Positions 8,125-17,193 of a stretch of 64,000 nucleotides of DNA are shown in pieces. The notes beneath the pieces are model-generated. The model searched no databases. It was not told where the DNA came from and saw nothing but the letters and a program-made list of their open reading frames with translations. A program made the translations under genes and the position numbers. This DNA comes from Gemmatimonadaceae bacterium (GTDB lineage Bacteria > Gemmatimonadota > Gemmatimonadetes > Gemmatimonadales > Gemmatimonadaceae): the NCBI GenBank assembly GCA_035606695.1, contig DATNEW010000029.1, positions 101,514-165,513 of the forward strand. The letters are read 5' to 3'. Every line of letters starts with the position of its first letter. The first letter of the stretch is position 1.

Positions 8125-9219
8125 TCAGCGTCCTGTCGCCGGCCCCGCCTGTTGCGCAATCCACAAGCGCCACGCGGACTCGAGATCGGACACGCTCTTC
8201 ATTCCATGCGCGGCGAGCACGTCGTCGAGCGGCTTCGCCGCGATCTGCGCATCGACGAGCGATGCGATGAGCGCGTCGCCGTTGCGCGACTGGAACAGAT
8301 ACTTCCCGAGCACCGCCGACTGCGCGTCGAACAGTGCGCGCGGTGAGATGCCGGCGCCGCGTGAATCCGAACCACTTCCGCGCTCACCACCACGCTCGCC
8401 ACCGCGCATCCCGCCGCGGCCACCCATTCCACCGCGGCCGCCCATGCCTCCCATGCCTCCCATGCCACCACGTCCGCCGCCGCCGCCCCGCGTGTCACCG
8501 CCTTGAGAATTTCCACGGCTCGCGACGTTCGGCAGGAAGTACGGATACGACATGCCGAAGTAGCGCGTGAGCGGAATGAGCTCCTCGGTGTGCGTCGTCA
8601 CGAGCGCGAGCGAACGCGCATATGTCGAATCCACACCCAACGTGGGAATCATCGACTCGGCCCAAGCAGGCACGCGCGCATCGTCGGCGTCGCCGCTGCG
8701 TGGTGCGCCGCCAGTTGGCACGCCGGTGACGCGCGCGGCGTGAAGCCCAAGCCATGCACGTGCGACGGCGAGATGAATGTCGGTCGGAGGCATTGGTCCG
8801 AGACCGGCGCGTTCGTCGCGTTTCGCTGACGGATTCGGCAGAACGAGATCGACCGCGGTCGGATAGGTCGACGGCGTTGGCGGCGCCGACACGAACGGCT
8901 GGCCGGTCACCGGAGCAGGGCGGACCGTCGCGATCAACGTTGTCGTGTCACCCGGAAACACGCTTCTGAAATTCGCGACCTCGCGTTCGATCGTGGGTTG
9001 TACGTAGCCGAGCTCACGGCGTGTGCGCGCGATGAGCTCGTATCCGGGGCCGCGGTGTACCCAGGTTGAATCGCCTGCCACCATCCGAAGGTCGGCGGGT
9101 ACATCGACGGGCGCCGCCATCGTGTTGGCAGCCGGACCGCCGTTGTGCGAGCACGCGCCGGCGAACACGAGCGCGGAAACAAGAGTTAGACTACGGCCGT
9201 AAATAAAGCGCGATGGCAT
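8125..9219 (-). CDS. Lipoprotein with Gly-Gly-Met repeats, function unknown
   Basis: The 364-residue product starts with a lipoprotein signal ending VFAGACS. Residues about 40-230 are an unrecognised globular part containing YELIARTRRELGYV and HTEELIPLTRYFGMSYPYFLP. Residues about 237-285 are a low-complexity block of GGMGG, GGRGG and RGGERGG units. The C-terminal 75 residues (FDAQSAVLGKYLFQSRNGDALI and DDVLAAHGMKSVSDLESAWRLWI) look like a folded helical domain. I do not recognise the family. The nucleotide repeats in the Gly/Met block are in-frame coding repeats. The gene faces away from the DUF5916 gene, sharing a roughly 110-base promoter gap. Confidence 0.7.
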   Translation of the reverse strand: MPSRFIYGRSLTLVSALVFAGACSHNGGPAANTMAAPVDVPADLRMVAGDSTWVHRGPGYELIARTRRELGYVQPTIEREVANFRSVFPGDTTTLIATVRPAPVTGQPFVSAPPTPSTYPTAVDLVLPNPSAKRDERAGLGPMPPTDIHLAVARAWLGLHAARVTGVPTGGAPRSGDADDARVPAWAESMIPTLGVDSTYARSLALVTTHTEELIPLTRYFGMSYPYFLPNVASRGNSQGGDTRGGGGGRGGMGGMGGMGGRGGMGGRGGMRGGERGGERGSGSDSRGAGISPRALFDAQSAVLGKYLFQSRNGDALIASLVDAQIAAKPLDDVLAAHGMKSVSDLESAWRLWIAQQAGPATGR

Positions 9220-9328
9220 CGTTCACTCGGTCGGAAGGATCGGTTCGGTTGGCTTCGTTGAACGACACGTCGCAAGCGGCGCTCCCCGTCGCTCGGGCGT
9301 CGGCGCTCAGACTTCTTAACTACTCGAC

Positions 9329-12028
9329 GTGATTAGACTTTTCGCACCGATCCCGCTCGCGACCGGCGCGCTCATCGTGGGTGTGGGCGCAACGGCGCTC
9401 GCGCAAGGAGCGCCGGCGGTCCGGCAGCGACCCACCGCGGTCGCCGTGCGCGCCGCGGCTCCCATCGTCCTCGATGGCAAGCTCAATGACGAGGCGTGGG
9501 CCGCGGCTCCCGTGGCGAGGGTCTTCACGCAACAAAGGCCGAACGACGGCGAACGCGCCACCGAACGCACCGAAGTGCGCTTCGTGTACGACGACGACGC
9601 CATCTACGTCGGCGCGCGCATGTACGACTCGCGCGGCCGCGCCGGCGTGAGCAGCCGTCTCGCCCGCCGCGACGACGACGTGCAGAGCGACATCCTGCGC
9701 GTGGATTTCGACACGTATCACGATCGGCTGCATTCCGTGGAGTTCGACATCAACCCCGCTGGCTGGCGCGGCGATGCCACCGACGTCGACCGGTCCTGGG
9801 ATCCGGTATGGGAAGCCGCGACCACGATCGACTCACTCGGGTGGACGGCCGAGCTGCGCATTCCATTCAGCCAGCTCCATTTCTCGCATGACTCGATTCA
9901 GACCTGGGGCTTGAACGTCACGCGCATCGAGCAGCGCACGCAGGAGCGCGATCTCTGGGCGTACTGGAGCCAGAAGGAAGCCGGCGGCGCATCATACTTT
10001 GGTGATCTCACCGGGCTGCGCATTCGGCGCGCGCCGGAGCGCGCCGAGTTTCTGCCGTATGCGGTGACGCGCGCGGAACGGTTGTCGTCGGGCGATCCAC
10101 ACAGTCCGTTCTTTCATCCGCGTCAGAACGACATGCGCTTCGGCGGCGATCTCAAGCTGCTGCTCACCAGCAGCTTCACGCTCGCGGCAACCGTGAATCC
10201 CGACTTCGGCCAGGTCGAAGTCGATCCCGCGGTCGTCAACCTGTCGGCGGTCGAGACGTTTTTTCAGGAGAAGCGTCCGTTCTTCGTCGAAGGCAACGAC
10301 ATTTTCGCATTCGGCCAGCCCGGGTGTCACATCAATTGCGGATTCGGCCTGTTTCCGTATTACAGCCGCCGGATCGGCCGCGCGCCCGAGGGTGCGAGTC
10401 TCGCCGATGACGCGGGCCAATTCGACAACGTTCCCGAGAACACCACCATTCTTGGCGCCGCGAAGTTGACGGGCCGCACGAAGAGTGGGTTCACGATGGC
10501 CGCGATCGACGCCGTGACGCAGCGCGCCACGGCCGACGTTCAGCTGGCCGACGGCAGCACGACCTCGCTGCCCGTCGAGCCAGCGACGAACGATTTTGTC
10601 GGGCGTGTGAAGCGCGACTTCCGCGGCGGCAATCTCGTGGTTGGCGGCATCGCGACGTCGGTGGATCGTCGCATCGAGAATACCGGGCTCGCGCAACTGC
10701 TTCCGCGGTCCGCGCAGACCGCCGGCGCCGACGTCGATGCGTACTGGGCGCAGCACGCCTTTCACTTTTACGCCGCGGTGTCGGCGTCGCGCGTGGCCGG
10801 CGATTCGAACGCCATCTCACGAGTCGAGCGTTCGTCGGCACGATATCTCCAGCGGCCCGATCGCGGCGTCGTTCACGACGGGTTGTTCACCGACTCATAC
10901 GATCCGCTCGCGACCTCGCTCGGCGGCTACGGCAGCATCGCGCGATTCGCGAAGGATGGCGGCAACTGGACCGGCGATCTCAACGCCGCGGCCATGAGTC
11001 CCGGGTATGAGACCAACGATCTCGGCTTCATGCAGCGCACGGACTTTCGCTGGTTGAACGGAACGATTGGCCGGCAGTACACGACACCGACGCGTTGGTA
11101 TCAGAACCTCACGGCGATGGTCGGCGGAGAACAGTATTGGAATTACGAGGGCGACGTCACGCAGCGCGACTTCACCACGCTCCTTTCGACGACGCTCAGC
11201 AGCTATTGGAACGTGCTCGCGCTCGTCGAGCGCAATGCGGCGGCGATCGCCGACAAGTTGCTCCGCGGCGGTCCGGCGGTGGTCACTCCGGGGACGAACA
11301 TTGCGCTGCTGGAAGTCGGCAGCGACACGCGCCGCGCGGTCGTGCTCAACTTCAACACGACGGTGACGCGCGACGACGACGGGGCGTTCAGCACCAACTG
11401 GAGCCCGAGCTTCACGTTCAATCCTGCGTCGAACGTGCAGATAACAGCCGGCCCGGGATACAACACGGCCGTGACGACCACGCAATTCGTAACGTCGATT
11501 GCCGACACCACGGCGCACGCGTTCTTTGGGAATCGTTACGTGTTCTCCCGGCTCGATCAGCGCCAGCTCTCGATGACGCTCCGCGCGGGTGTGACCTTCA
11601 CACCGTCGCTGTCGCTCGACCTGTTCGCGCAGCCGCTCATCGCGAGCGGACACTATTCCAACTTCGAGGAGTTCGCGCGCCCAAGAGCGCAGCAGCGCAT
11701 CGTCTACGGACGCGATGCCGGCACGAGCACGCCGGTGCTTGACAATACGGGCAACGTGACGGGCTATCGCATCGATCCCGACGGCGCAGGGCCGGCCGCG
11801 CCGTTCACCGTGGACAATCCCGACTTCAACTTCCGCTCGTTGCGCGGCACCGGTGTGCTACGCTGGGAGTGGCGTCCGGGATCGACGGCGTATCTCGTGT
11901 GGACGCAAACGCGCAGCGGCACGGCGCCGGTCGGCGACCTGGAATTCGGCCGCGACCGCAGCGCGCTGTTCGCCGCGCCCGCCGACAACATCTTCGTGTT
12001 GAAGATCAGCTACTGGCTCGGCATGTAG
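9329..12028 (+). CDS. CBM9-like/DUF5916 outer-membrane protein
   Basis: The 899-residue product has a signal peptide (cleavage likely after TALAQG), then a family 9 carbohydrate-binding-like domain (residues about 35-220) with the typical DGKLNDEAWAAAP opening, FVYDDDAIYVGARMYDS and WTAELRIPFSQL. The rest fits DUF5916: a stretch NPDFGQVEVDPAVVNLSAVE, then EKRPFFVEGNDIF, and many alternating hydrophobic strands ending in a terminal strand FVLKISYWLGM, as for an outer-membrane beta-barrel. Proteins of this kind are common in Bacteroidota, Gemmatimonadota and Acidobacteriota and are thought to handle polysaccharide or glycan at the cell surface. The GTG at 9329 has no clear ribosome-binding site. 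C287-x3-C is present in QPGCHINCGFG, possibly a disulfide. Confidence 0.85.
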   Translation: MIRLFAPIPLATGALIVGVGATALAQGAPAVRQRPTAVAVRAAAPIVLDGKLNDEAWAAAPVARVFTQQRPNDGERATERTEVRFVYDDDAIYVGARMYDSRGRAGVSSRLARRDDDVQSDILRVDFDTYHDRLHSVEFDINPAGWRGDATDVDRSWDPVWEAATTIDSLGWTAELRIPFSQLHFSHDSIQTWGLNVTRIEQRTQERDLWAYWSQKEAGGASYFGDLTGLRIRRAPERAEFLPYAVTRAERLSSGDPHSPFFHPRQNDMRFGGDLKLLLTSSFTLAATVNPDFGQVEVDPAVVNLSAVETFFQEKRPFFVEGNDIFAFGQPGCHINCGFGLFPYYSRRIGRAPEGASLADDAGQFDNVPENTTILGAAKLTGRTKSGFTMAAIDAVTQRATADVQLADGSTTSLPVEPATNDFVGRVKRDFRGGNLVVGGIATSVDRRIENTGLAQLLPRSAQTAGADVDAYWAQHAFHFYAAVSASRVAGDSNAISRVERSSARYLQRPDRGVVHDGLFTDSYDPLATSLGGYGSIARFAKDGGNWTGDLNAAAMSPGYETNDLGFMQRTDFRWLNGTIGRQYTTPTRWYQNLTAMVGGEQYWNYEGDVTQRDFTTLLSTTLSSYWNVLALVERNAAAIADKLLRGGPAVVTPGTNIALLEVGSDTRRAVVLNFNTTVTRDDDGAFSTNWSPSFTFNPASNVQITAGPGYNTAVTTTQFVTSIADTTAHAFFGNRYVFSRLDQRQLSMTLRAGVTFTPSLSLDLFAQPLIASGHYSNFEEFARPRAQQRIVYGRDAGTSTPVLDNTGNVTGYRIDPDGAGPAAPFTVDNPDFNFRSLRGTGVLRWEWRPGSTAYLVWTQTRSGTAPVGDLEFGRDRSALFAAPADNIFVLKISYWLGM

Positions 12029-12050
12029 TTGCGTGCAAGGCGAGCGTCGG

Positions 12051-12632
12051 CTACGGCGCCCGCGCGACGAACGATCCGCTGGCGTCGAGACTTGCGGGCA
12101 CCGACGAGACGGTCGTCCCGGGCGCGATGTTCGCCGGCCACGTCGTCGACTGTCCGGCGTGGAACGTGAACGTTCCCTTGATCACGCCGTTCGATACGCT
12201 CGTCACGACGACGATTCCACTGGTCGCGGCGTACACCACCCTCGACCCGTCAGCGTTGGGCACGGAATAGCTCGCGTAGAACTGTGGCCGCGCGTCGACG
12301 GACGTGCCGACGACACGCACCTGATACGTTTCCGCGCGCGCGCTGCCGAGTAGTCCGAGACCAACGGTCGGTTTGGTCAAGTCCAGGGACGCGAGCGAGA
12401 GCAGCGTCACGTCGCTGACATATCGCGTCGCGCCGCCGTTCGACACTTCGCTCCAGCCGGCGGGCATGAACTGAGTGAACGTGAATCCGCCGATCGAGTC
12501 GCGGCGGTCACCGGTGGTGCTCACCGAGAACGACGAGCGCTCATTCGACACGCCGGTGGCGCTGTTGTCGGCACCGCAGCCGAGCGCGATCAACATTCCG
12601 ATCGCGATGCTCAGGGATGAAACGCGCGTCAT
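12051..12632 (-). CDS. Secreted lipoprotein, function unknown
   Basis: The 193-residue product has a lipoprotein signal (LSIAIGMLIALGCGAD). The mature part is rich in Ser, Thr and Val with alternating strand-like segments (GGFTFTQFMPAGWSEV, TYQVRVVGTSVDARP, GVIKGTFTFHAGQSTTW), suggesting a small beta-sandwich. No conserved catalytic motif is visible and I do not recognise the family. It is convergent with the DUF5916 gene, 22 bases apart. Confidence 0.65.
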   Translation of the reverse strand: MTRVSSLSIAIGMLIALGCGADNSATGVSNERSSFSVSTTGDRRDSIGGFTFTQFMPAGWSEVSNGGATRYVSDVTLLSLASLDLTKPTVGLGLLGSARAETYQVRVVGTSVDARPQFYASYSVPNADGSRVVYAATSGIVVVTSVSNGVIKGTFTFHAGQSTTWPANIAPGTTVSSVPASLDASGSFVARAP

Positions 12633-12824
12633 CGGGATCCTCGCGGGTGAGTGGAGAACGAGTCATGAGTGTTCTCGAATTGGACACACGGTCGCGAGGA
12701 ATGGTTGACGCGGCACGAACCGTTGCGCGTCGATTACACTGCCTCTTACTTCATTGATCGCGGTTCGTCCCGTCTGACCTTGCACGGCGCTTACATCGCT
12801 TACACATCGAGGCTGTCGATCATC

Positions 12825-13760
12825 ATGCGCATTGACTCACTGGTGCTTTTCGCTGGTCTCGCGGGTGCGACCGCTGGTGCGCAGGCACCGGCGCCAAAGG
12901 CGGTGCTGGTCACCGGCGCGAGCAGCGGCATCGGCCGCGCGATCACCGAGCGCCTCGCCTCCAACGGTTTCTTCGTCTTCGCCGGCGGCCGCACGCCGCA
13001 GGAGCTCGCGGACCTCGATGCGATCGCGAACGTCAAGGCGGTGCGCCTCGACGTGACGTCCGCCAGCGACATCGCCGCCGCCGTGCAAACGGTTCGGCAA
13101 TCGGGCAAGGGCCTCTATGGCGTCGTCAACAACGCCGGCATTCTCGTGATCTCGCCGCTCGTCGAAGCGACCGAGAAGGAAGCCGGCGACATCATGAACG
13201 TGAATCTCCTCGGGCCCTTCCGCATCACGAAAGCGTTCGCGCCGCTCTTGATCGAGTCGAAGGGGCGCGTGATCAACATCGGCTCGTTGAACGGCATCGT
13301 CGCGCAGCCCACCATTGGCTTGTACAGCATGACGAAGCACGGCATCGAAGCGTACAGCGACGCGCTCGCCGGCGAGCTCTCGCGACTCGGCGTTCGTGTG
13401 AGTGTGATCGAGCCGGGAAACTATCGCACGAATATCGGCCACAGCGCGGCGAGCCGCGTCGACACGTCGAACTTCGCGACCTCTCCGTTCGCGGCGCAGA
13501 TGCGCGGCACCATCAACGGCTTGCGCTCATTCGATCGCGATCCGCCGCCCGACGACGTCGCGCAAACAGTGCTCGAATCCTTGAACTCGGACGCGCCGCG
13601 CCCGCGTTACCTGGTGGTTCCCTCGGCTGGACAATCGGAGCTCGTCATCCGCCGGCTGTTGACGGAGCTCGTGCAGCTCAACGACAGCCAGCGCTTTCGC
13701 ATCGAGCGCGACTCGCTGGTGAAGCTGCTCGACGCGGCGCTCGCGGCGGGGCGCCGGTAG
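12825..13760 (+). CDS. SDR-family oxidoreductase with N-terminal signal-like segment
   Basis: The 311-residue protein has all core short-chain dehydrogenase motifs: TGASSGIGRA for cofactor binding (about residues 29-38), DVTSASD, NNAGI, the catalytic Ser in INIGSLNG, and YSMTKHG (Tyr-x-x-x-Lys). It is preceded by about 22 residues, MRIDSLVLFAGLAGATAGAQ, that look like a cleavable signal peptide ending AGAQ. SDRs are normally cytoplasmic because they need NAD(P), so export is unexpected; alternatively the hydrophobic leader is simply an anchor. ATG at 12825 is chosen since the upstream in-frame extension has no protein-like character. Substrate cannot be predicted; the length and YxxxK spacing fit classical SDRs. 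Confidence 0.85.
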   Translation: MRIDSLVLFAGLAGATAGAQAPAPKAVLVTGASSGIGRAITERLASNGFFVFAGGRTPQELADLDAIANVKAVRLDVTSASDIAAAVQTVRQSGKGLYGVVNNAGILVISPLVEATEKEAGDIMNVNLLGPFRITKAFAPLLIESKGRVINIGSLNGIVAQPTIGLYSMTKHGIEAYSDALAGELSRLGVRVSVIEPGNYRTNIGHSAASRVDTSNFATSPFAAQMRGTINGLRSFDRDPPPDDVAQTVLESLNSDAPRPRYLVVPSAGQSELVIRRLLTELVQLNDSQRFRIERDSLVKLLDAALAAGRR

Positions 13761-13766
13761 CCAGGG

Positions 13767-14030
13767 TCACCCGTGCCGCACCTTGGCGCCGAGGATGATG
13801 AGCGTCAACAGCAGCACGCAGGTGTTCGTCCAGATGATCGGCGGTTGGCCGAGCAGTAATCCATACGTCGTCCAGCCGGCCGACTGAATCACCAGCAGCG
13901 CGCACGTTCCGAGCGAGAGGTCGCGCGTTCGCTTCGTGCGCCACACGCGCCACACCTGCGGCACGAACGAGGACACGGTGATGAACCCGCTGGCGGTGCC
14001 GACGATCGCGGCGGCGTCGACGGGCGTCAA
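13767..14030 (-). CDS. SemiSWEET-type small transporter
   Basis: The 87-residue product has three membrane helices with the PQ-loop signature SSFVPQVWRVWRTKRTRDLSLGT (positions 21-43) in the first helix and loop. This is the three-helix bundle of bacterial SemiSWEETs, which dimerise to carry sugars across the inner membrane. Length is typical of the family. It converges with the SDR gene 6 bases away and diverges from the helical-repeat gene. Sugar transport is family knowledge; the substrate here is unknown. Confidence 0.85.
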   Translation of the reverse strand: MTPVDAAAIVGTASGFITVSSFVPQVWRVWRTKRTRDLSLGTCALLVIQSAGWTTYGLLLGQPPIIWTNTCVLLLTLIILGAKVRHG

Positions 14031-14132
14031 GTCGCGATGCTCCGGGTCATAGGGTCATTTGCGCCATGGCCGTCCGGGGAATTGCACAATATGTAACCCC
14101 CTTACGCGTTTCTCGCGATCACGATTAACTGG

Positions 14133-15344
14133 ATGATGCCGAGCGCCACGGAAGCCTACCGGTTGGATCGGGCAAACCGCACCGAGGCCTTCTCGTCGAT
14201 GGATGGCGAGTGGGTGGCGACCGTGACGCTCGTGACGCATGCCGCGCGGGTGCCGCAACGCGAGGAGCGGCGGCTCATGCGGCAAGCCGACGATCTGGCG
14301 CGGACGTGTTTCGGCGAGGAGGAAGTGCGGCGCCTGTCGCGGCTGGAGTGGCGTGCGGCGCCGCGGCGAATGGATGCGATCGTGCTCCTGTCGATCGCGA
14401 TGCACGAGGCGGGGACGAGTCACCTGGCTCTGGCGCTGGTCGAGGGCGCGCTCGCGACGAAGGCGTCGCTGACGCCGCTGCAGCGCGGACGATTGGATGC
14501 GGCGCGGGCGCGGCTCACGCACTACTTCGGCGAGCACGATCTCGCGGTGGAGCGATACCTGGAGCTCGAGCGGGTCGCCAGAAAGTTGGGGAGCGCCGAG
14601 CTGCTCGCGCGCTCGTCGCTTGGACTCGGGGCGGTGGCGCAGTTGCGCGGTAATTATCCGGAAATGCTCCGTCAGGCGCGGCGCGCTGCGAGCTTCGCTA
14701 TGGAGTGTGGTGCACCGCAATTGCGTCGGCGGGCTTCGACTGGGTTGATGATGGCTGCGGCTCAATTGCACCGTTACGACGAAGCGCTCGCGAGCGCGTG
14801 GCAGATGTATCGCGCTGCGCACAACGACCCTGTCGGCGAAGCAACGAGTCTCGTGGCACTCGGTGAATTGCTGTTGCGCCTGGGTGAGCCGCCGGCGGCC
14901 TATGTCGCGTTCGCGCAGCTACTCAGCGGGCCCCATCCCGCGCGAGTGATTCTTCCTGCGCTCAGCGGCTTTGCGTCCGCGGCCGCTCGGCTGCGCCCGC
15001 CGCAACCCAACGACGTACGCTGGGCAGCGGGTGAAGTCGAGCGATTCCGAAAGACGCCCGCGTCGCGCTTTGCGTTTGCCCAGGCGCTCCTCGAGTGCGC
15101 CGAAACGCTGCGCGAAATCGGCTCTGTCGAGCGTGCAGATGCGTTTCGCGACGAAGCGTTCGCACTTGCCGAAGCACGAGGCTACAACGAGTTGAGCGTC
15201 AAGGCCGAACCGAGGGGCATTACTGGAACGAATCCAAAACGCGCCGCAGCCTCAACGCGCATCGTTCGCTACTTCGACAATCAACCGCAGCCTCGCCTGC
15301 CGAAACATGTCGTCACGGCAGGCGAGCCCGCGGTGTTCGGCTAG
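14133..15344 (+). CDS. Helical-repeat (TPR-like) protein, function unknown
   Basis: The 403-residue protein is almost entirely alpha-helical with Ala/Leu/Arg-rich helix pairs of about 35-40 residues, for example HEAGTSHLALALVEGALATK, YFGEHDLAVERYLELERVARKLG, LGAVAQLRGNYPEMLRQARRAA and EALASAWQMYRAAHNDPVGEA. These match the pattern of TPR-like units. No signal peptide, membrane segment or enzymatic motif is seen. The C-terminal 50 residues are disordered and basic. Two ATGs lie at 14133 and 14136. It could act as a scaffold or as the sensor part of a regulator, but has no DNA-binding domain of its own. Confidence 0.6.
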   Translation: MMPSATEAYRLDRANRTEAFSSMDGEWVATVTLVTHAARVPQREERRLMRQADDLARTCFGEEEVRRLSRLEWRAAPRRMDAIVLLSIAMHEAGTSHLALALVEGALATKASLTPLQRGRLDAARARLTHYFGEHDLAVERYLELERVARKLGSAELLARSSLGLGAVAQLRGNYPEMLRQARRAASFAMECGAPQLRRRASTGLMMAAAQLHRYDEALASAWQMYRAAHNDPVGEATSLVALGELLLRLGEPPAAYVAFAQLLSGPHPARVILPALSGFASAAARLRPPQPNDVRWAAGEVERFRKTPASRFAFAQALLECAETLREIGSVERADAFRDEAFALAEARGYNELSVKAEPRGITGTNPKRAAASTRIVRYFDNQPQPRLPKHVVTAGEPAVFG

Positions 15345-15580
15345 ATGCCGTTTTCGCAAACCCACTTGCCTTCGATTTCCGTCCAACCCGACGCACACGG
15401 CTCGTCGGGTGGCAAATCATCCGGCTGCGCCGCCACCGTCGGCTGCGCGATGTGCGCCACCCGCCTCGGCTCAGGCGACGTGGGACTCGAACTGCACGCG
15501 GCCAGGACTGAGAGTACGGCCGTCGCAATCACCGCGCGGCACCAGGGCTTCATCTGCGATTTCATAGGTCGCTCCGTCAT
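15341..15580 (-). CDS. Small lipoprotein, 79 residues
   Basis: The product has a basic N-terminus, a hydrophobic stretch AVIATAVLSVLAAC and the lipobox LAAC, followed by a Pro/Ser-rich linker and a short C-terminal piece CASGWTEIEGKWVCENGI whose two cysteines probably form a disulfide. The stop overlaps the end of the convergent helical-repeat gene by four bases. Function unknown. Confidence 0.6.
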   Translation of the reverse strand: MTERPMKSQMKPWCRAVIATAVLSVLAACSSSPTSPEPRRVAHIAQPTVAAQPDDLPPDEPCASGWTEIEGKWVCENGI

Positions 15581-15623
15581 CGGGGAGCTGGCTATTTATT
15601 GCTCGCGCGCGGCCTGACTGGTT

Positions 15624-16463
15624 ATGCCTCGTGGCGCCGGGTTACACAGCGTACCACGCTCTGTCGAAGATCCGCGCCGCGTCATCGCGTGCGGCTTGGA
15701 TCCCGTGCAGCGGGCCCGTCTGGCCGACGCGACGCGCGGTGCGGCGCGCGTCGTCGCGCTGGCCTCGCCCGAGGAGATCTTCGAGCTGCTCGACGATCAC
15801 GTCGATCCGCTCGATTTGCTGGCGCTCGGAACTCAGCTCCCGCGCACCGAAGGAATCATTCGCCGCGTGCGCAGCGTTCGCCCGCAACTTCCCATCGTCG
15901 TGTTTCTCGGGCCCAGCACGTCGGAGTTCTCGACCATCCCGTCGCTCACCGAAGCGGGCGTTCACGAAATCATCATTCGCGGCTACAACGATCAGGGCGC
16001 CGCGCTGCTCGCCGCGATCACGACGGCCCGCAACGGATGCACCACCCGCTGGGTCGTGAGCCGTCTCGCGAAGACGATACCGGCGCGCCTCGCGCGCTTC
16101 GCCGAAGCCATCCTTTCCGATCCCGCCGAGATCACCTCGGTGCCCGCGCTGGCGGCGCGCGTCGGCGTGCATCGCAAGACGCTCTACAACTGGTGCCAGC
16201 TCGCGCGCTTCTACAAGCCGGCCGAATTGCTGGTGTGGTGCCGGCTGGCGCTCGTCGCCTACTATCTGGAGACGACGCGCTGCAGCGTGGACACGATCGC
16301 GCGGGATCTCGGATTTCCGTCCGACACGGCGCTCAGGAATACGCTCAAGCGATACACGCGTCTTACCGCGACCGAGCTGCGCGAGCGCGGCGGCCTTGAG
16401 TGTCTTCTAAAGATCCTCCAGAGCAAGCTCGACGCGCATCGAGCGCATCTCGCGGACCTGTAA
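15624..16463 (+). CDS. AraC-type regulator with degenerate receiver-like N-domain
   Basis: Residues about 18-135 have the alternating strand/helix pattern of a response-regulator receiver. At the place of the phospho-acceptor aspartate (usually LVLLDxxLP) the sequence is LLALGTQLP, so the Asp is replaced. Residues about 165-270 carry two helix-turn-helix units of the AraC type: SVPALAARVGVHRKTLYNW and SVDTIARDLGFPSDTALRNTLKRYTRLTATELR. The protein probably binds DNA through the C-terminal domain while the N-domain serves dimerisation or binds another signal. It lies 141 bases upstream of a second odd regulator on the same strand. ATG at 15624 is weakly supported; an internal start near residue 18 is possible. 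Confidence 0.75.
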   Translation: MPRGAGLHSVPRSVEDPRRVIACGLDPVQRARLADATRGAARVVALASPEEIFELLDDHVDPLDLLALGTQLPRTEGIIRRVRSVRPQLPIVVFLGPSTSEFSTIPSLTEAGVHEIIIRGYNDQGAALLAAITTARNGCTTRWVVSRLAKTIPARLARFAEAILSDPAEITSVPALAARVGVHRKTLYNWCQLARFYKPAELLVWCRLALVAYYLETTRCSVDTIARDLGFPSDTALRNTLKRYTRLTATELRERGGLECLLKILQSKLDAHRAHLADL

Positions 16464-16604
16464 GACTTCCGTAAACATCGGCGATCGAGACAAACGGCTG
16501 AGTCCCGTACGTTCCGCACGCGATTGCATGCGATTGCACGCTGTGTAACGGTGCGGCCGCGGCGCCAATCCTATCTTCGCGGTGGAACGACTTACGGAGG
16601 AGAA

Positions 16605-17168
16605 ATGAGCTCCGAATCGATTGCCGAATATCCTCGGCGTCTCGGGGGCCAGCCTGCGGCATCGCGAGCGCAGAAGCATTCCGCGGAGTATGCGTTCGAG
16701 GCCGTGCTCGAAACGTCGCCGGCCGGCGGACGCCGCCTGGAAGACGTATTGCGCGCCGGTGCGAACGAGTTCGTGCTCACGTCGAGCGACGGTCGAGTGG
16801 CGGCGAAGGTCCGGTTGCGCGTCGCTGGCCTGACGAGAACGAGGCATCAGATCGGCGCGGAGCCGATCGTCGTCGATTGGTTGGCCTCGACGGTGGCGCG
16901 CGGCCGGCAGTGTGTCTCGCTTTCGCGCACCGAGCTTCGGCTTCTCGCGGTGCTTCTTGGCGCCGAGGGACAGCCGTTGACGCGCTTCGATCTCATCGAG
17001 CGCGTGTGGCCGAGTCAGGAGGTGCCGAACGTGGAGCGGGAGAATGCGCTGGCGGTGTACGTGTGTTGTCTGCGCAAGCGCCTCGCCGCGATCGGCGCCG
17101 GCGAGGCGTTGGTGACGTTGCGCGGGCAGGGGTATCAATTGAAGCAGATGGCGCGCAAGGATTCCTAG
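16605..17168 (+). CDS. Winged-helix (OmpR-type) regulator with truncated receiver
   Basis: The 187-residue product ends in an OmpR/PhoB-type winged helix: SLSRTELRLLAVLLGAEGQP, LIERVWPSQ, the recognition helix ENALAVYVCCLRKRLAAIG and the wing ALVTLRGQGYQL. Ahead of it only the last part of a receiver domain remains (LRAGANEFVLTSSDGRVAAKVRLRVAGLTR resembles the AGADDYxxKP..L.ARIRALLRR end of receivers), with no phospho-acceptor region. The start at 16605 is secure, with GGAGGAGA just upstream. Together with the preceding AraC-type gene this is a pair of regulators that cannot be conventionally phosphorylated. Confidence 0.75.
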   Translation: MSSESIAEYPRRLGGQPAASRAQKHSAEYAFEAVLETSPAGGRRLEDVLRAGANEFVLTSSDGRVAAKVRLRVAGLTRTRHQIGAEPIVVDWLASTVARGRQCVSLSRTELRLLAVLLGAEGQPLTRFDLIERVWPSQEVPNVERENALAVYVCCLRKRLAAIGAGEALVTLRGQGYQLKQMARKDS

Positions 17169-17193
17169 GCGTCAGAGAACGCGTCGCCGAGGA

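Noticed and set aside
8395..8480. Short regularly spaced repeats, possible CRISPR
   Set aside because: Repeats are in-frame GGM/GGR codons without unique spacers of constant length; no cas genes nearby.
12669..12824. N-terminal extension of the SDR protein
   Set aside because: The 52 extra residues have no protein-like character and would hide the signal-like leader that begins at 12825.
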